This document shows positions 45,189 through 58,700 of a stretch of 64,000 nt of DNA, piece after piece. The notes beneath the pieces were generated by a model. It was given only the letters and a program-made list of their open reading frames with translations, was not told the origin of the DNA and did not search any database. The stretch's first letter is position 1. Each line of letters opens with the position of its first letter. Source of the stretch: Acholoe squamosa (taxonomy: Eukaryota; Annelida; Polychaeta; Phyllodocida; Polynoidae); the NCBI GenBank assembly GCA_949317995.1, contig OX439041.1:47353269-47417268 (forward strand), written 5' to 3'. Both the position numbers and the translations under genes were made by a program.

Positions 45189-47179
45189 TATTTACTCACA
45201 ATTTGTCAGCAATTAGTCAATATATGTCAGTACTTAGTCACTCTATAACAGCAATTATCAATACATGTCAGTATTTACTCACAATCTGTCAGCAAATAGT
45301 CAATATATAACAGAAATAGCCATTGATTCAGTTGTGCATCCTGCCTTGACTGGTATTTGTCAAGATATGTCAGTATCTATGGACTATTTGTCAGCAATTA
45401 GTTAATATATGTTAGTAATTATTCACTATTTGCACAGCAATTAGTCAATACATGGTAGTAATTACTTACATTTTATCAGTATTTAGTCAATATATGTTAG
45501 TAATTACTCACTATTTGTCAGCAATTAGTCTATATGTTAGTAATTACTCACTATTTGTCAGCAATTATTCAATATATATTAGTAATTACTCACTATTTGT
45601 CAGCAAATAGACAATACATATCAGTATTTACTCACAATTTGTCAGCAATTAGTCAATATATGTCAGTACTTAGTCACTCTATAACAGCTATTATCAATAC
45701 ATGTCAGTATTTACTCACAATCTGTCAGCAAATAGTCAATATATAACAGAAATAGCCATTGATTCAATTGTGCATCCTGCCTTGACTGGTATTTGTCAAG
45801 ATATGTCAGTATCTATGGACTATTTGTGGCACCCTATTTGTCAGCAATTAGTTAACATATGTTAGTAATTATTCACTATTTGTCAGCAATTAGTCAATAC
45901 ATGGTAGTAGTTACTTACATTTTATCAGCATTTAGTTAATATATGTTAGTAATTGCTCACTATTTATCTGCAATTAGTCTATATGTTAGTAATTTCTCAC
46001 TATTTGTCAGCAATCATTCAATATATATTAGTAATTACTCACAATTTGTCAGCAATTAGTCAATATATATATCAGTATTTACTCACAATTTTTCAGCAAT
46101 TAGTCAATATATGTCAGTACTTAGTCACTCTATGACAGCAATTATCAATACATATAGGTAATTACTCACATTTTGTCAGCAAATGGTCATTATATATCAG
46201 TATTTACTCACAATTTATCAGCAATTAGTCAATATATGTCAGTACTTAGTCACTCTATGACAGCAATTATCAATACATGTCAGTATTTACTCACAATCTG
46301 TTAGCAATTAGTCAGTATATAACAGAGAAATAGCCATTGATTCAATTATGCATCCTGTCTTGACTGGTATTTGTCAAAATATGCCAGTATCTATGGACTA
46401 TTTGTTAGCAATTAGTTAATATATGTTAGTAATTATTCACTATTTGTCAGCAATAGGTCATACATGATAGTAGTAACTTATATTTTATCAGTATTTAGTC
46501 AATATATGTTAGTACTTGCTCACTATTTGTCAGCAATTAGTCTATATGTTAGTAATTGCTCACTATTTGTCAGTAATTATTCAATATATTAGTAATTACT
46601 CACTATTTGTCAGCGGTTAATCAATATATGTTATTAATTACTCACTATTTGTAAGCAATTAGTCAATATATATCAGTATTTACTCACAATTTGATAGAAA
46701 TTAGTCTTAAGATACTAATAAAGAATTCATTACAGCACTGCTGTACCTATTTCAAATGTTCTCAACAATTAGATTCTCAACTAATCATACAAAATCCTTA
46801 AAATCATCCTAGAGTCATGGGAGTTCGCCGGGAGTTCTCGTTAAAATGTGGAGCGGTGTTTGTTATGGAACAAGGCATATTTTGTGTCTAAAACTGTGCC
46901 TTGTTCCATAACAGGCCCCCTTCTCTGTTATCTACCCCTGTTTCTTTTCCCCCCAAAAAAACCAAGCCCCAGTTTTTTTCCTATATATGCCCCTTCAAAA
47001 GACCCGCTTTTGGGGGAATCCCTCCCCCTTGGATGATTTAAGTTTGTTATCTTTCCCTTATATATACTCCTGGTTTAGGTCGCTAATATAAGTCGCTGCT
47101 CTATGTGTAGGTGGTTACTGGTAGTTGTGCTCATCTACCCCTTCATTAAAATGTGGAGGGGTGTCTGTTATGGAACAAG
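44397..47179. mobile_element. Foldback-like element: ~360 bp arms around a 2 kb minisatellite
   Basis: The left arm (44397-44753) and right arm (46811-47179) are inverted copies: TGTTCCATAACAGACACCCC, ACCTACACATAGAGCAGCGA, GGCTTGGCTTTTTTTGG and ACACCGCTCCACATTTTAAC are all mirrored. Each arm contains the end and body of the GCGACTTATATTAGCG MITE, so the arms incorporated that MITE or the two have a common source. The loop is a long A/T-rich tandem repeat. No transposase. A partial third arm copy follows at 47190-47275. Confidence 0.8.
44754..46735. repeat. A/T-rich minisatellite with higher-order structure
   Basis: The basic unit of roughly 40 bp is built of TATGTCAGTAATTACTCACT and ATTTGTCAGCAATTAGTCAA. 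A distinct phrase with AATAGCCATTGATTCA, TGTGCATCCTG and CTTGACTGGTATTTGTCAA recurs at about 44942, 45315, 45750 and 46327, which marks a higher-order repeat of some 370-580 bp. A (TA)n tract interrupts it at 45158-45184. Confidence 0.85.
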
Positions 47180-47279
47180 GTGGTTTTCGTGTCTAAAAGT
47201 GTGCCTTGTTCCATAATAGACCCCCCCCCATTATTGATATGTGGAGGGGTGTCTGTTGTGGAATAAGTTGTATTTTCCA

Positions 47280-48401
47280 TTTACTTTATATAGGAATCCA
47301 CTTTTTACTTTCACCTCTTAGAATCACACAGTAAATGTAGTCTTCAGCGACATAAACATTCCCTCAGCGACCCATTCATAGAGAAGGCCGTAATATTGAA
47401 CATTTCCTTGCTAAGTGAAGACCTGAATGGATCCATTAAACCTCCATTGCTGATTTATGGCATATAGGTCATTTCTGTGTCTCAGTCGGTAAGTTCGACC
47501 CATGGCTTCGTAACTTACGGAGTTCCGCTCCAATTACCAACTGGGTTTACTTGAGTAAGGCCAGACCCAGACACATGTATCACAGGAAGTCATGTGACAT
47601 CTGTTTGTAGCATAGGAATGGTGCACTGTGGGATACAAACAGAGGTCTGAGGCTCTGTAACTTACACAACAACCTGCCCTGACCCATTTATGATGTCACA
47701 GACTGGTAGCCAATCCGATAACCCGGCAGGTTACTCAAGTAACTAACGCAAGTCAGTTTGGACAGGGGTCGAACATACCGACTTTACTTGTGGTCACCTG
47801 AGGTCATCTAAGGGAGCAACCCGCGTTTCAAAGGCCCTTATTTTCCCACCACACTTAGGGTCGCTCTACAGCCTGTCTCTGCTACTGAGTCAGTAAACCT
47901 TGTGGGTGTACTGTGGAGGACATAGCCATACCCACCCATAGATAATAAGTGCTATTAGATGTATAGTCCACATATCAAACAGTAAAGGTACATGTACTAC
48001 CTGTATGATTGACAGGTATACTTAGGTATGGGCAGTGTGTACAGTGTTTGACCAGTGCCCTCTGCAATTGTCATGGATGAATGAACACCCAAACACTGAG
48101 TGCTCCCTTAACCTTATTACATTGTTCCAACAAACAGTGCAGGGGTGGCTGCCATTCTGTAAACACTGGATTTTATGTCCCATTGGGGATGAAAATACAC
48201 TGTATGGGAATACTTGAGGGCTGGACACATAATAAATGATTGAGCCCAAGGAGAAGGTATACCTACCAGTACTACCGGGCTACTCAACAAAAAAATTTAA
48301 CTCCTTTTCACCCTGACTGCGTGTTTGATGATAATATCCTCTGGTAAGTTACATGACAGTTGGATTTGGGCACTAGTCTCGAGGTCTGGGCTGCTGAGCT
48401 G
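47280..48401. other. Probable intron, no gene supported
   Basis: Unique-looking sequence without recognised frames or repeats. Short frames near 48035-48217 lack domains. Confidence 0.4.
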
Positions 48402-48713
48402 GGCCACCCTTAAAAATGTGTTTGTTTCCTGTCCAGAGGCCTGTGGGTTTTTTTTTTTATGAGAATGGAAAAATATTTTCCTGAGTTCTGAAAAGCAATT
48501 TATTTTTTTTTGTCCATCAGCACAAGAATCTAGATTCCAATCACAAAATCTTAAATCGTAACGACAAATTCATGACGTCCCCACTTATGATGTTCATGAC
48601 AAATAAAAATATTTTCCTTAAAAAAAAAAAAAAAAATTCCCTCCCTCCCTCCCTCATGGGCTTGAAAAATCCCACCCTCTGGACAGGAAACGAATATATT
48701 TTTAAGGGTGGCC
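48402..48713. mobile_element. MITE with GGCCACCCTTAAAAAT ends, copy 1
   Basis: GGCCACCCTTAAAAATGTGT and GTTTCCTGTCCAGAGG at the left are mirrored by TCTGGACAGGAAACGAATAT and TTTTTAAGGGTGGCC at the right. The interior carries GTGCTGATGGAC-type words. Two more copies are at 55408 and 60275, the latter with a degraded right end. Confidence 0.8.
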
Positions 48714-51700
48714 CTAGACTGCATGGCAGCCAGAAGGAGCCGATGAATTTTATCGTGAACCCCGTGAATTATTCAATATTTGGTCAGGTAATAGTTGATA
48801 AATCATGAAATGTCAGGTAAAATTCAGTTAAAACCATGACCTGTAAAATTTGGGAACCATGTCATGGTCCTGAACATTAATGAGCTTTTTAGCCTTTCAA
48901 GGACCGCAATGTGCCTCCTCCCCCCCCCCCCCACCCCTGAATATGTCTTCAAATTTCCTATATTGATTTTAAGCCTCACCTCAGAAGATAATGGATTGAT
49001 GTATGGGGTGTTGCTGTTATGTTTTCTATGCAGGTTATCTATTGGAAGAATGTTATCAGCAAATCACCTCGTGTATGATTCTCAAGTTAGGACTTGTATC
49101 ATTTCATTATTCAGGGTTAGTGGACATATAATGAGCTTGGTAGAGGGTCATTGAGTCAAGCAGTGGCATTATACGTTATTACACAACTGTACCCAGCCAA
49201 AGGAAGATAAAATAACTTTGAAACCAGGAGATACTGATTAATACTTACGTCAGACATTCTCTCGGCTGCGGCGACGAACAAGTACAAACTATCGGTAATC
49301 ATGATGGTCTTGTATATATTAAGATGACAACGGTACTACTAATTGCATTAACATATGTATATCAGGTGCTATTCGCAACGGTTTATTAATGGTATTAATA
49401 GGTAGCTATTGTGCATGCAGTAGGCGTCAACTTCCACTTATAAGGCACTCATGATCTACCACTCCACTGGACTCAAGCACCAACCCAATGGGCACCACAA
49501 GGCAGATGGAAATCCAAGGGTTAAGGACCGTGGGAGGGCCAGTGCATGTGTGTACATATATGAGAGTTACACCTTATGTATGGACACACACACACATACA
49601 CACAGTACATGTACATGTGAGTGAGGAGTATATATGGTTAGGAAGAAACTAAACTCTGGGATGTGGAATATACATTACCCGGTAGATAAAGTATTATCAG
49701 TTCACAGGTGTGTAAAGTATAGGCCCCCAGGTGTGTCTAGATATAGCGTGGAGAGTGAAGAATCTACCTGAGTGACGCAGCTGTAATAGTAGACTTGTAT
49801 GCAGGTGATTAGTGTTGGTGAGAAGATTGGATTACCTGGACTCAGCACACCTGCAGCACTGGTCACTACACAGTATAGCCTCCAGGGCTCACCCATTCTT
49901 ACCTAGCAGACCTCCACTCTAGATTTGAAAAGCGCTTCCATTTTCAATGGGATCCGACGTTGTGAGCATCCATCGACAACCACTTTAGGACAGACAGGCT
50001 TAGTAGTTTCTCCAGGATAACTCCAGGAGCCCAACGAGCTGAGCAGTAGACCCAGGCCAAGTCATTGTGTATTGACTACGAGCAGCATCAATAAACGTTA
50101 CCATACTCTCATTATGAGAAGCTGAATGTCATTTGACACCATCAGAAAGTATCTGCGTCATACACACAAATGTAGTGCCATAAAATCCAGTGACTCCAGC
50201 AGACAAGAACTCAGGTCTGCCTAGGGACGATATATTCCTGCTTTATACCTTGGGTAAGACCCAGTCTAGTTGTTATACCCTGTGTGATAGTGGGAGCTGG
50301 AGGGAGAAGCACTTCCAACACTACATGGGTTGTATGTAGCTCGGTGCGAGCTGCTCACTGAGCTACTCACCGACAGGGAGATTTACTCACTCAGACACAC
50401 GGCAGTACTTAAGGGGAGTTTCTCAGGTCACCTACTGGAGGAGGCTCGGGGAGTTTCTCAGGTCACCTACTGGAGGAGGTACCACATAATAGCACAGACA
50501 TGGGGGCAGCGGCCAGCGGTGGCATGGTCGACTAGTAGGTTTTCTTCTTTCTTTCTTAAAATTCAATATCATTCTTCGCCTTGTCATTTATGGATAACTC
50601 ATAATTCTCTGTATAATTGTCCTGAAATAAGTCGTTTTCGTGTATATCTATGATATAGAAGTTTAGGGTTCGGTAAGGTCGTGTGTGTGTACATCTCTTT
50701 GTGAGCACACAGGTTCTACCCTCAGTCTACGTACATGTAGACCTACATTTTTGTAGGTAAATACTGATGGATGTTTGGGGTGACAACTGAGGTGCATCTA
50801 ATGAATTAAGAGTGGAAGTATGTTGTTGGGCATTTTGCGTATTGGCCGAGTGTGACAGAACAGGCATCTCTGCACCAGTGAGAGAGATAATACAGGTTAT
50901 GTGAGTTAGCATGTAGACTGTGGGGTTTTGTTCTAGAGCCCAAGGTCCGGACTAGGTACCGTTAGTATCAGTTTAGGAGTGCTAGTAGTGGTATGATGTG
51001 ATATATAGACAAAGGTGCAGGAGAATTGGTCAGCACTGAGGGTTATCACACGAGGCTAATCAATTCTAGTGCTCCTTTGTATTTATCTCAAGTTATCTTA
51101 GTCAGATATGTTCAAAATACCATTTATTTGGCATTAGAAATTATTTTATCATCAGTTATTTGACCATTTTGGATGTTTTCCCTAGCAGTGTGATACGGGG
51201 GAGGGTTATATCTGCGGGCTTCGCTCACCCTGTAGACATACAAACACATGGCCACGTGTCGTCCTGGTCCTGTTTACATCAGCTGACTCGTGCTGTGTGA
51301 GCTGCTCTTACCTCTGTTTTCAGCTGCTCACCATAACCTCAGCCTGCTCCCATTTATAGATTTGGGGCTCCCCTCAGTGAGCATCGCTGATGTGATATTT
51401 CAGAGTAAAAAGGGTACCACAACATAGCACCATATACTGTTGTTTTGATCAGTGCTTTTAGTGTACTGCCTTCTGATGGTTAGCGTGTTATTTCGTGAAT
51501 ACAATTTGAAGTTCAACAGGGGCCACCGGAACCCACTATTGACAGTCTTTTGTATACTGTGACCGAACAAATGGCATTGTTATTATCAGTATCACTGTTT
51601 AGCCCCATTGATCATTGATGCTGGTTGTATTTGAGATTTATTAGATTGTGCCTGGGGAGTCTCACCATACAGTACTGCCTCTATGCAATATATACATTGA

Positions 51701-54700
51701 TACAGTGTATGCATACCAAGAGAGGCAACTATGATGGAAGTATCACCTCTCCTTTAGTTTCTTATGTGCTGTTAGTTAATACATCATTACATGTGCTACA
51801 GGAAACACTCCTAACACACAATCCGGTATCTAATTGTGAGACATTGCCTTATTTTTTACTTAGTTACTGTGATTTTTCTGGGTCACAAGGTCAGACCCAT
51901 GTACAGTTCAGTTCACAGTTCACATGGGGCCAGGTCAGAGGTGAGCGGAGGTGTATATAGCTTTAGATAGTGAGGGGTACTTAAATAAGTCTAAATCCCT
52001 GTCCCAGGCGGGGTATTTGAGAAATGTAAATCGTGTAACATTCGACATAGGGCTCTATTTTGATCCTTTAAATTAAAATGTGTTACATCAACTTATATGT
52101 AAATGATGTATTACAAGTGAACCTTTATCTGCACATGGCGGAAGCTTTGACTGTTAAATTGTTGAAAACATAATTTCATAGCACATATTCTGAATTCAAT
52201 ACAGTGGATTGCAATATAACCCCCCCCCCAACCACCTCGTTTCACCCCTCCGGCCGCCCTGTACTTCCTTGTAGAGTGAATATTTACAGACTAAACACTA
52301 GACTGTCAACATGTGGTGCTTTATGTTAGGGATGCAGTGATCCATGAAGCCCTTTCCTGCTCCATATTCCACCCACACTCAGTGAGCAGCAGACATTTAT
52401 TCAGTGAACTGGAACACTGATTCTGAGCAGCTCATATGCTGCTCAGTATGTACCCACACAGGAGTCCCTCAGGGTTCTGTACTGAGCAGGACAAGATCTA
52501 CACCAGGATAAAGGCGTGCTCTATTCAGGCTTTATTTCCATGTATCACATTCGCAGATGGATTGAGTTAATGCCCCTTGAGTTGAGTTGCTCTAAAGGTC
52601 AGCGGAGTTGGCCGTTGAGGTGCTCATGAATGGGGCCAGTGGCAGTGCTGGAGCACACCTCAGTATAGCTATAGGTGTAGACAAACCGGTATAGACACAT
52701 GTGGAAGGGAAGGTAGGCCTTACTACAGATATCAGACATAGATAAATACAATTAGGAACTTCCAACACACATAGGTATTTTAGATATTCTCTATAGATTA
52801 TTCTGAGACTACATGGTCTAGAACTGTAGAACCTTTGAATCAGCGGGGATTTTGATGAGGTAATTGAGTGCACGTACCCGTTAAATGTTTTCCTTAGCAG
52901 TACCTCGTTTTCCTTAGCAGTACCTCGAACCAGGTTATGTTATATTGAAGGACAGGAGCAGGCCTTAGAGGAAATAAGGATACACTGAAATACCAGTTTG
53001 TGGATGGAGGGTGACTTACAAAGGACACGGTACGACTGAGAGGTCTGAGACTGTGTGAATGTATTTCCTAGGGTGACAGTTGTTTGGACGATGTTTAAAG
53101 TACGACACACTCAGGGTTCAACCCATGAACACCTCCACCACCGACACAGATGGATGTGAGTTACCGGGGTACTCTTTTATTATGTTTCATTCTCAATACG
53201 ACAGTCCCATTGGTTTACCCAAAAAGATCCGTGTCTAATACCCTGTTAGCTAACCATTTTCTGTATTACACAGGCATTCACAGCATCCAAATCTAGATAA
53301 ATACATGTGTGTGAATTCATACCATTCATATGGAAATTTAAACACTACTCGCATAAAATGAATTGGCAAAGTTCGCTAGTTTTGATCTCACCGATCCCCA
53401 CCCGGCTCCTCCCCTTCCAATCCCTTCTACTCTACCCATTCCCTCCCCTCTCCCGTCACCCACGAGCAGGATGGGTTGACCCTGTTTCACTGGTTTAGGT
53501 CGTGTGGCAGAGAAGGGTGAGGTGTGAGCCGGGTACCAGTGGAAGTGTTTTGACATGTCAGACGTGTTTGATATGGGTCTCCATGGTAACACGTCACGTC
53601 ACACGGCACGTGTTTCTCATGGGGACGCGTCAAACTGATTAAACTAAAACACAATAGAAATGGGGCAGTTGCATTTCCAGTATGGGATTTGTATAGATGT
53701 TTGTAAATTCTAGCGTATATTCAGAATGTGGTGGAAAATATTGCTCTTTTTCTAAATGAGACTTACGCAGTCCCCCCTCTAACTTGGAATTGAAATTATA
53801 CACTTGTCATGCCTTTCGCTTTTTAGTTCATATCCGTATTTTCAATTGATGCCTGGTATGTCAAATTAAATATTGACATTTGGAATGCAATGCCATGTGA
53901 AACACATGGTAGGATAGAGCGAACTTCATTATGTATTAATAATACTATTATCAGTAACCCAAGAGATTGGTGCACATGTTATAGGATTAGTCATTAAGCA
54001 GAGCATGTTGTTGGTCCGTACATAATTAGGCTTAGTGTAGGCGTAATAAGTCCTGCTCTTAGTCTTACTTCTTCGAATAAGGCCATTCCAGCGTAATACA
54101 TGTACATGCCCAGCTCGAGCCTCCAGTCTCAAGCCACGCTGGTAAAAATTTTCACACGGTCCATGCCCAAACTGAGAGCACCCTCAAACCCAAATGACCC
54201 ATTAAATATTTCAAATGACTGTATCACCATATTGAGCAAATGTGGCTACCGGTACATGTAGTAAGCTAGAACCATAAGTCAAGGTTGGGGATTGTGATTG
54301 TTCTGATACAATATGTAATATATACATATATATACTGGCACTATTGGGTAGGTTTTGGGAAAAGTAGGCCAAATGTCACGGTGTCCAAGAACTAACTGCA
54401 AGGCTTTATCAGGTTTGCTTATTATTATTTTTTTTTTTATGAATAGATTAAAAAAATAGAAGCAAAAGTGGCATGAAAGTTCACTATTAAAGATACGTAC
54501 ATTCTGAATATTAACCAAATCTGTCATGATTATGAGATCAAGTTTGTTTTTTTTTCGAAATGCCTCCACTAGGATTTTTTTTTTTTTTTTTTTTTTCACG
54601 AATTCAAAATATCCCTTATACAGTTATGGGGCATGTAGTAAAGCTCAAAAGAAAAATGCTCAAATTCTTTGCATAGAGCCACTGAAGGACTGTGAAAATA

Positions 54701-55407
54701 TCTCAGGAGAGTTAGAATAAATGGAACATTCCTCTTTCTCTTACTTTTTGTCTCACCAGGTGGGCGATAGGTGGACATGTAATACCTGACTGTAAACACA
54801 GCCTGTAGGTCATCAAGTACCGAGTTAGATAAGGTACTGATAACACAGGTAACAGGATATACAATGTATGAATACCTGGCAGGTACTCCCGAGGGCACTT
54901 GCAAGGGGAGGGGGGTGAGGGCTCTTGGAGCTTATAACATGGATTAAAGTGCCATATTCTAAATGGGATAGATTTGATCCTCTAGTAATTATGAGGTTAA
55001 CTAAAGTGAACTCTGTCATCATCCAATGACTTGTGGTGATAATGTATGGGCCTGGACGGCAATTGATAAACTTTGATGCAACTAGAGAACTAGAGTGTAA
55101 AAGTTCCTCTAGACTCCATGATGCAACCAATGACCCGTGATGGCAGTTAAAAATTTCTGATGGCAACTGACGAATTGTTATCATGATTGTTTCAACTAGA
55201 AAAGAATTGGAGTTATTGACTGGTGTCATATTTGGTGCATTGAATGCATTTGGTCCGGTATTATTAAACTGGGATAGTTGGGTCTCCAGTCATCTGGAGC
55301 CACCGGTCACACCATAGGTGGATTTAAATTAGGTTGAAATGACAGCCTTATGTGTAAAGTGTCTGAACTATGGTATCATTATCATCACTGTTTAACCCCA
55401 TTGATCA
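48714..55407. other. Probable intron, no gene supported
   Basis: Poly-C run near 48920, CA runs near 49586-49600, poly-T at 54575-54597. No splice-supported exon found. CTGCTCA/TGAGCAG words recur at 50349-52490 (see findings). A 20-bp phrase, TTTCCTTAGCAGTACCTCG, is directly repeated at 52886-52925, and a GTTTCTCAGGTCACCTACTG phrase at 50417-50474. Confidence 0.4.
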
Positions 55408-55707
55408 GGCCACCCTTAAAAATATGTCTGTTTCCTGTCCAGGGGGTGGGATTTTTCACACCCATGAGGGAGGGAGGGTAAAATTTATTTTTTTGAAAAT
55501 ATTTTTATTTGTCATGAACATTGTAAGTGAGGACGGCATGAATTCGTCATTACGATTTAAGGTTTTGTGATTGGAAACCTAGTTTCTTGTGCTGATGGAC
55601 GAAAAAAATAAATTTTTCTTCAGAACTCAGTAAAAAAAAAATCCCATTCTCACAAAAAAATCCACCAGGCCTCTGGACAGGAAACAAACATATTTTTAAG
55701 GGTGGCC
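55408..55707. mobile_element. MITE with GGCCACCCTTAAAAAT ends, copy 2
   Basis: About 300 bp, same ends and the same interior as copy 3 (GAACATTGTAAGTGAGGACG against GAACATCATAAGTGAGGACG), so these two share a recent ancestor. It lies in the presumed long intron. Confidence 0.8.
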
Positions 55708-58700
55708 TCATATATGTATGGGATAGAGACTTTTATGGGGTTTCCACATGATATAGACACCCGAGGAAGGGTGTCTACCCGAGGAAGGGTGTCTATATCA
55801 TGTAGAAAACGCTGGTTGTAACTCTTTGCTGCATTTGAGGGCATCTATATGTTGTAGTCACCTGGGTGATAAAAGCATCGTATTCTAAGTAGGTTAGACC
55901 ACCTTATCTCAAGGCCTACAGGGTTATATAGTATCCATCATCAGGTACTATAAAACCCTGTAGACCCCTCGATTGCGGGGTCTGACCCTTACCTAGGAAC
56001 ACCATAAAAGTGTATCCAACTTAAAAACTTGATGCTTTTATGGCCCTGGTGACTACGGCATATAGACGCCCTCAAATCAAGCTCTCTCATTGGTCAGTTA
56101 AACCATCCAGTTTCTAAGTATACGCCATGTCATATTATGGTACTGAAGACACTATTACAGCACTACCGGTAATGGTGTATTGAAACAAGAATGAAATAGC
56201 ATCATGCCATAATCAAAGGGTTTACTGTGGTGTGCCAGTACTATAGCATTGACTATATCCACAAATAGACAAATCAGCTGAGTATAATAGAATCAGTATT
56301 GTTGTCAGCAGGTAGGTAATAGAGGAGGATGGACAGACCACACTCAGGGCGAGAAGCAGGTTACCATCCTAATATTGATCCAGGCTGGGACCCATAGGGA
56401 TGTTTAGTCATGTGGGACCGACTACTCAGCCGTAACCCGCAGTTCCGGACCAGCGGCACAGCACGTACAGCGTACTTCCTCCTCCTAGTTGTTATTGTCC
56501 AATGTATTAATACACAGGACCCTGGAATAAACAAGTGAAGGATCTGGGTGTAGTACTAGTAGATGGAGGTTACTCTGTTTTGTTCTGTCAGAGATAAAAC
56601 CACTGAAGGGACTATTAGCTGTTGAACTGAGTCCAGTATAGGATTAGAAGGGAGATCACCTTGGTAGCCACCCTCACACACTTCCTCATCTTTGATGTAA
56701 GGACTACCTCACCACCACTGGAACTCACTTATCAGCATCGGCAAGGGAGTGAGATGTTGATAAAATAACAGGTCCATACTTCTAAAGATAGTTTGAAGAA
56801 GGCAGTGGTGCTGTGACCAGTGTTGAACCCTGGAACACGTGTTGCATTCTCGGAATGAACGACTCAGACCTAGTGGTGTATGGAATGGGAGCACAATATG
56901 CCATAAAGAACTGAGGGAGGTGCCAGCCATACTTAGTGTCTATAGGATCATTGTACCCAATTTGTACCATATGAATGGGTTTTATGATAAATCCTATTTA
57001 TGGGTTCAATGTCTCATAACACCAGATTGCTTACAATTCATCATACAAGGACTTGAAGGAGGGATTGTACCTTCTGAACGTGTTGATGATGAGTATGAAT
57101 GGAGAGCTTTGCCTGGTATAAGATTAGACCAATTCCATACATTGCAGTCCTTAAGTCTGAAAGGACCCCGTACAGAGACTTCTAGCTGCCTGTCTCCTGT
57201 CTACACATTAACAATGTCACTTGGCTTTGCCTCCTTGTAAGTAAATTAAATATTACGTATATTTCTTTACGTGTTCCATGGTCTGGGCGTGGATTACATA
57301 CACCTTGTAGAGTCCTGGGACACAGCCAAAAACCCACATTCAGTCTATAGTAGTTTGTTTAAATAATTCATAATCTTCTGTACTGTATGTAATCCTTATA
57401 GAGGAATCAAGCCTACTCTAGATCTATGAATATAATTTGGCACACCCAAGTGTTCAGTGACCTCTCAGCTTTTGATGTTATGGGCTGTTGGGGGATTAGT
57501 ATGGTTTGAACTATGAATGCTGCTATACTTTCATGTTCCCCTTGATTTCTGCAGTGTGCTTTAGATTTATTTATTTTTATTTTATTTTAGTTATGTAGGG
57601 ATGTTTTGGATCTGTTAATGGAATATCAGAACGTCTTGTAGCTGTGTTAAGAAAATATTCACATAGGTTTAGAACAAACGATTGGTGATTGGTAAATGTT
57701 TATCTACCGGTACTTCCCAAATATTGCTGAGGTATTGTTAGACTCTTGTGTTGTGCAGGCACGTAAGCTGCTCATTAAGCATGCCGTACACCATGTCTGA
57801 GTACCAGGAGTGTGGGGCTGTAGACATGAAGGCAGCTAATAGTGACATTAATGATGTAACGAGGTCAGCACCCTGCTCATACTGCATGGGTGAGCAGCTC
57901 CATAGGCCTCAGGTGTTAGGATATGGAGCAGCCTACGAAAACACAAATAAATGACTGAAGTGGTGTTGAAGAAAATGCTTAACCTCCATTTGACCATCAT
58001 TCCATACATCGGTAGCTCTATACATGTGCTAACCATTTCGATGATACTAATTTTTTCATTTACACATTCCCACAAAAAAGAGCACACCACCAGTAGGCGT
58101 CCCGTTGTCATGGCACCACTTCCTGCTCCTATTAGCTCAGTGAGCAGTCATCACAGATTACAACTTGTACACATCCAAATCAGTGGATGCCTCAATGAAT
58201 TGTACACAGTGCAACTCAATATAGGTTAAACCCTAAGAGATTGTTTCCTCAACGCAGCAGCTTTTTAATGGTCTTAGGACAGAAGTTTACTGAACCAGGC
58301 TGGGACCCATAGGGATATTCAGTCATGTGGGACCGACTTTTCAGCCTAATTACTTTTAGTAACTGCGTATCTCCTTAGCAGCGTACCATTTTGCCCGTCA
58401 TCGGTAACTTAAAGCCCTAGCCCCAGCCATCTGGTGGTTGGTACCTGTGGGTATGGATGGTGGTTGGGATGAAAGAAGGGCAAGGGGGTGTCCATCAATA
58501 AATACGGCTACTACGTATTGATCTCAATGATTGATTTTCTCCTTTCCCCTTCCCGTTCACCTAGCCCCCTCAATCACACTTTGTTCAACCTGTATTTATC
58601 TACTGTCAGACATGAATTTAACTCACCCTTTTATTTCTAATAGCGTGCAATTCGGGTGTCATTTGTATTCGGGTCAGCTTTTGATTGCTGTTCGTTGAAA

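Noticed and set aside
45057-46135. Plus-strand frames of 60-70 codons rich in HYLSAI..QYI
   Set aside because: They are translations of the A/T-rich minisatellite inside the foldback element; periodic because the DNA is periodic.
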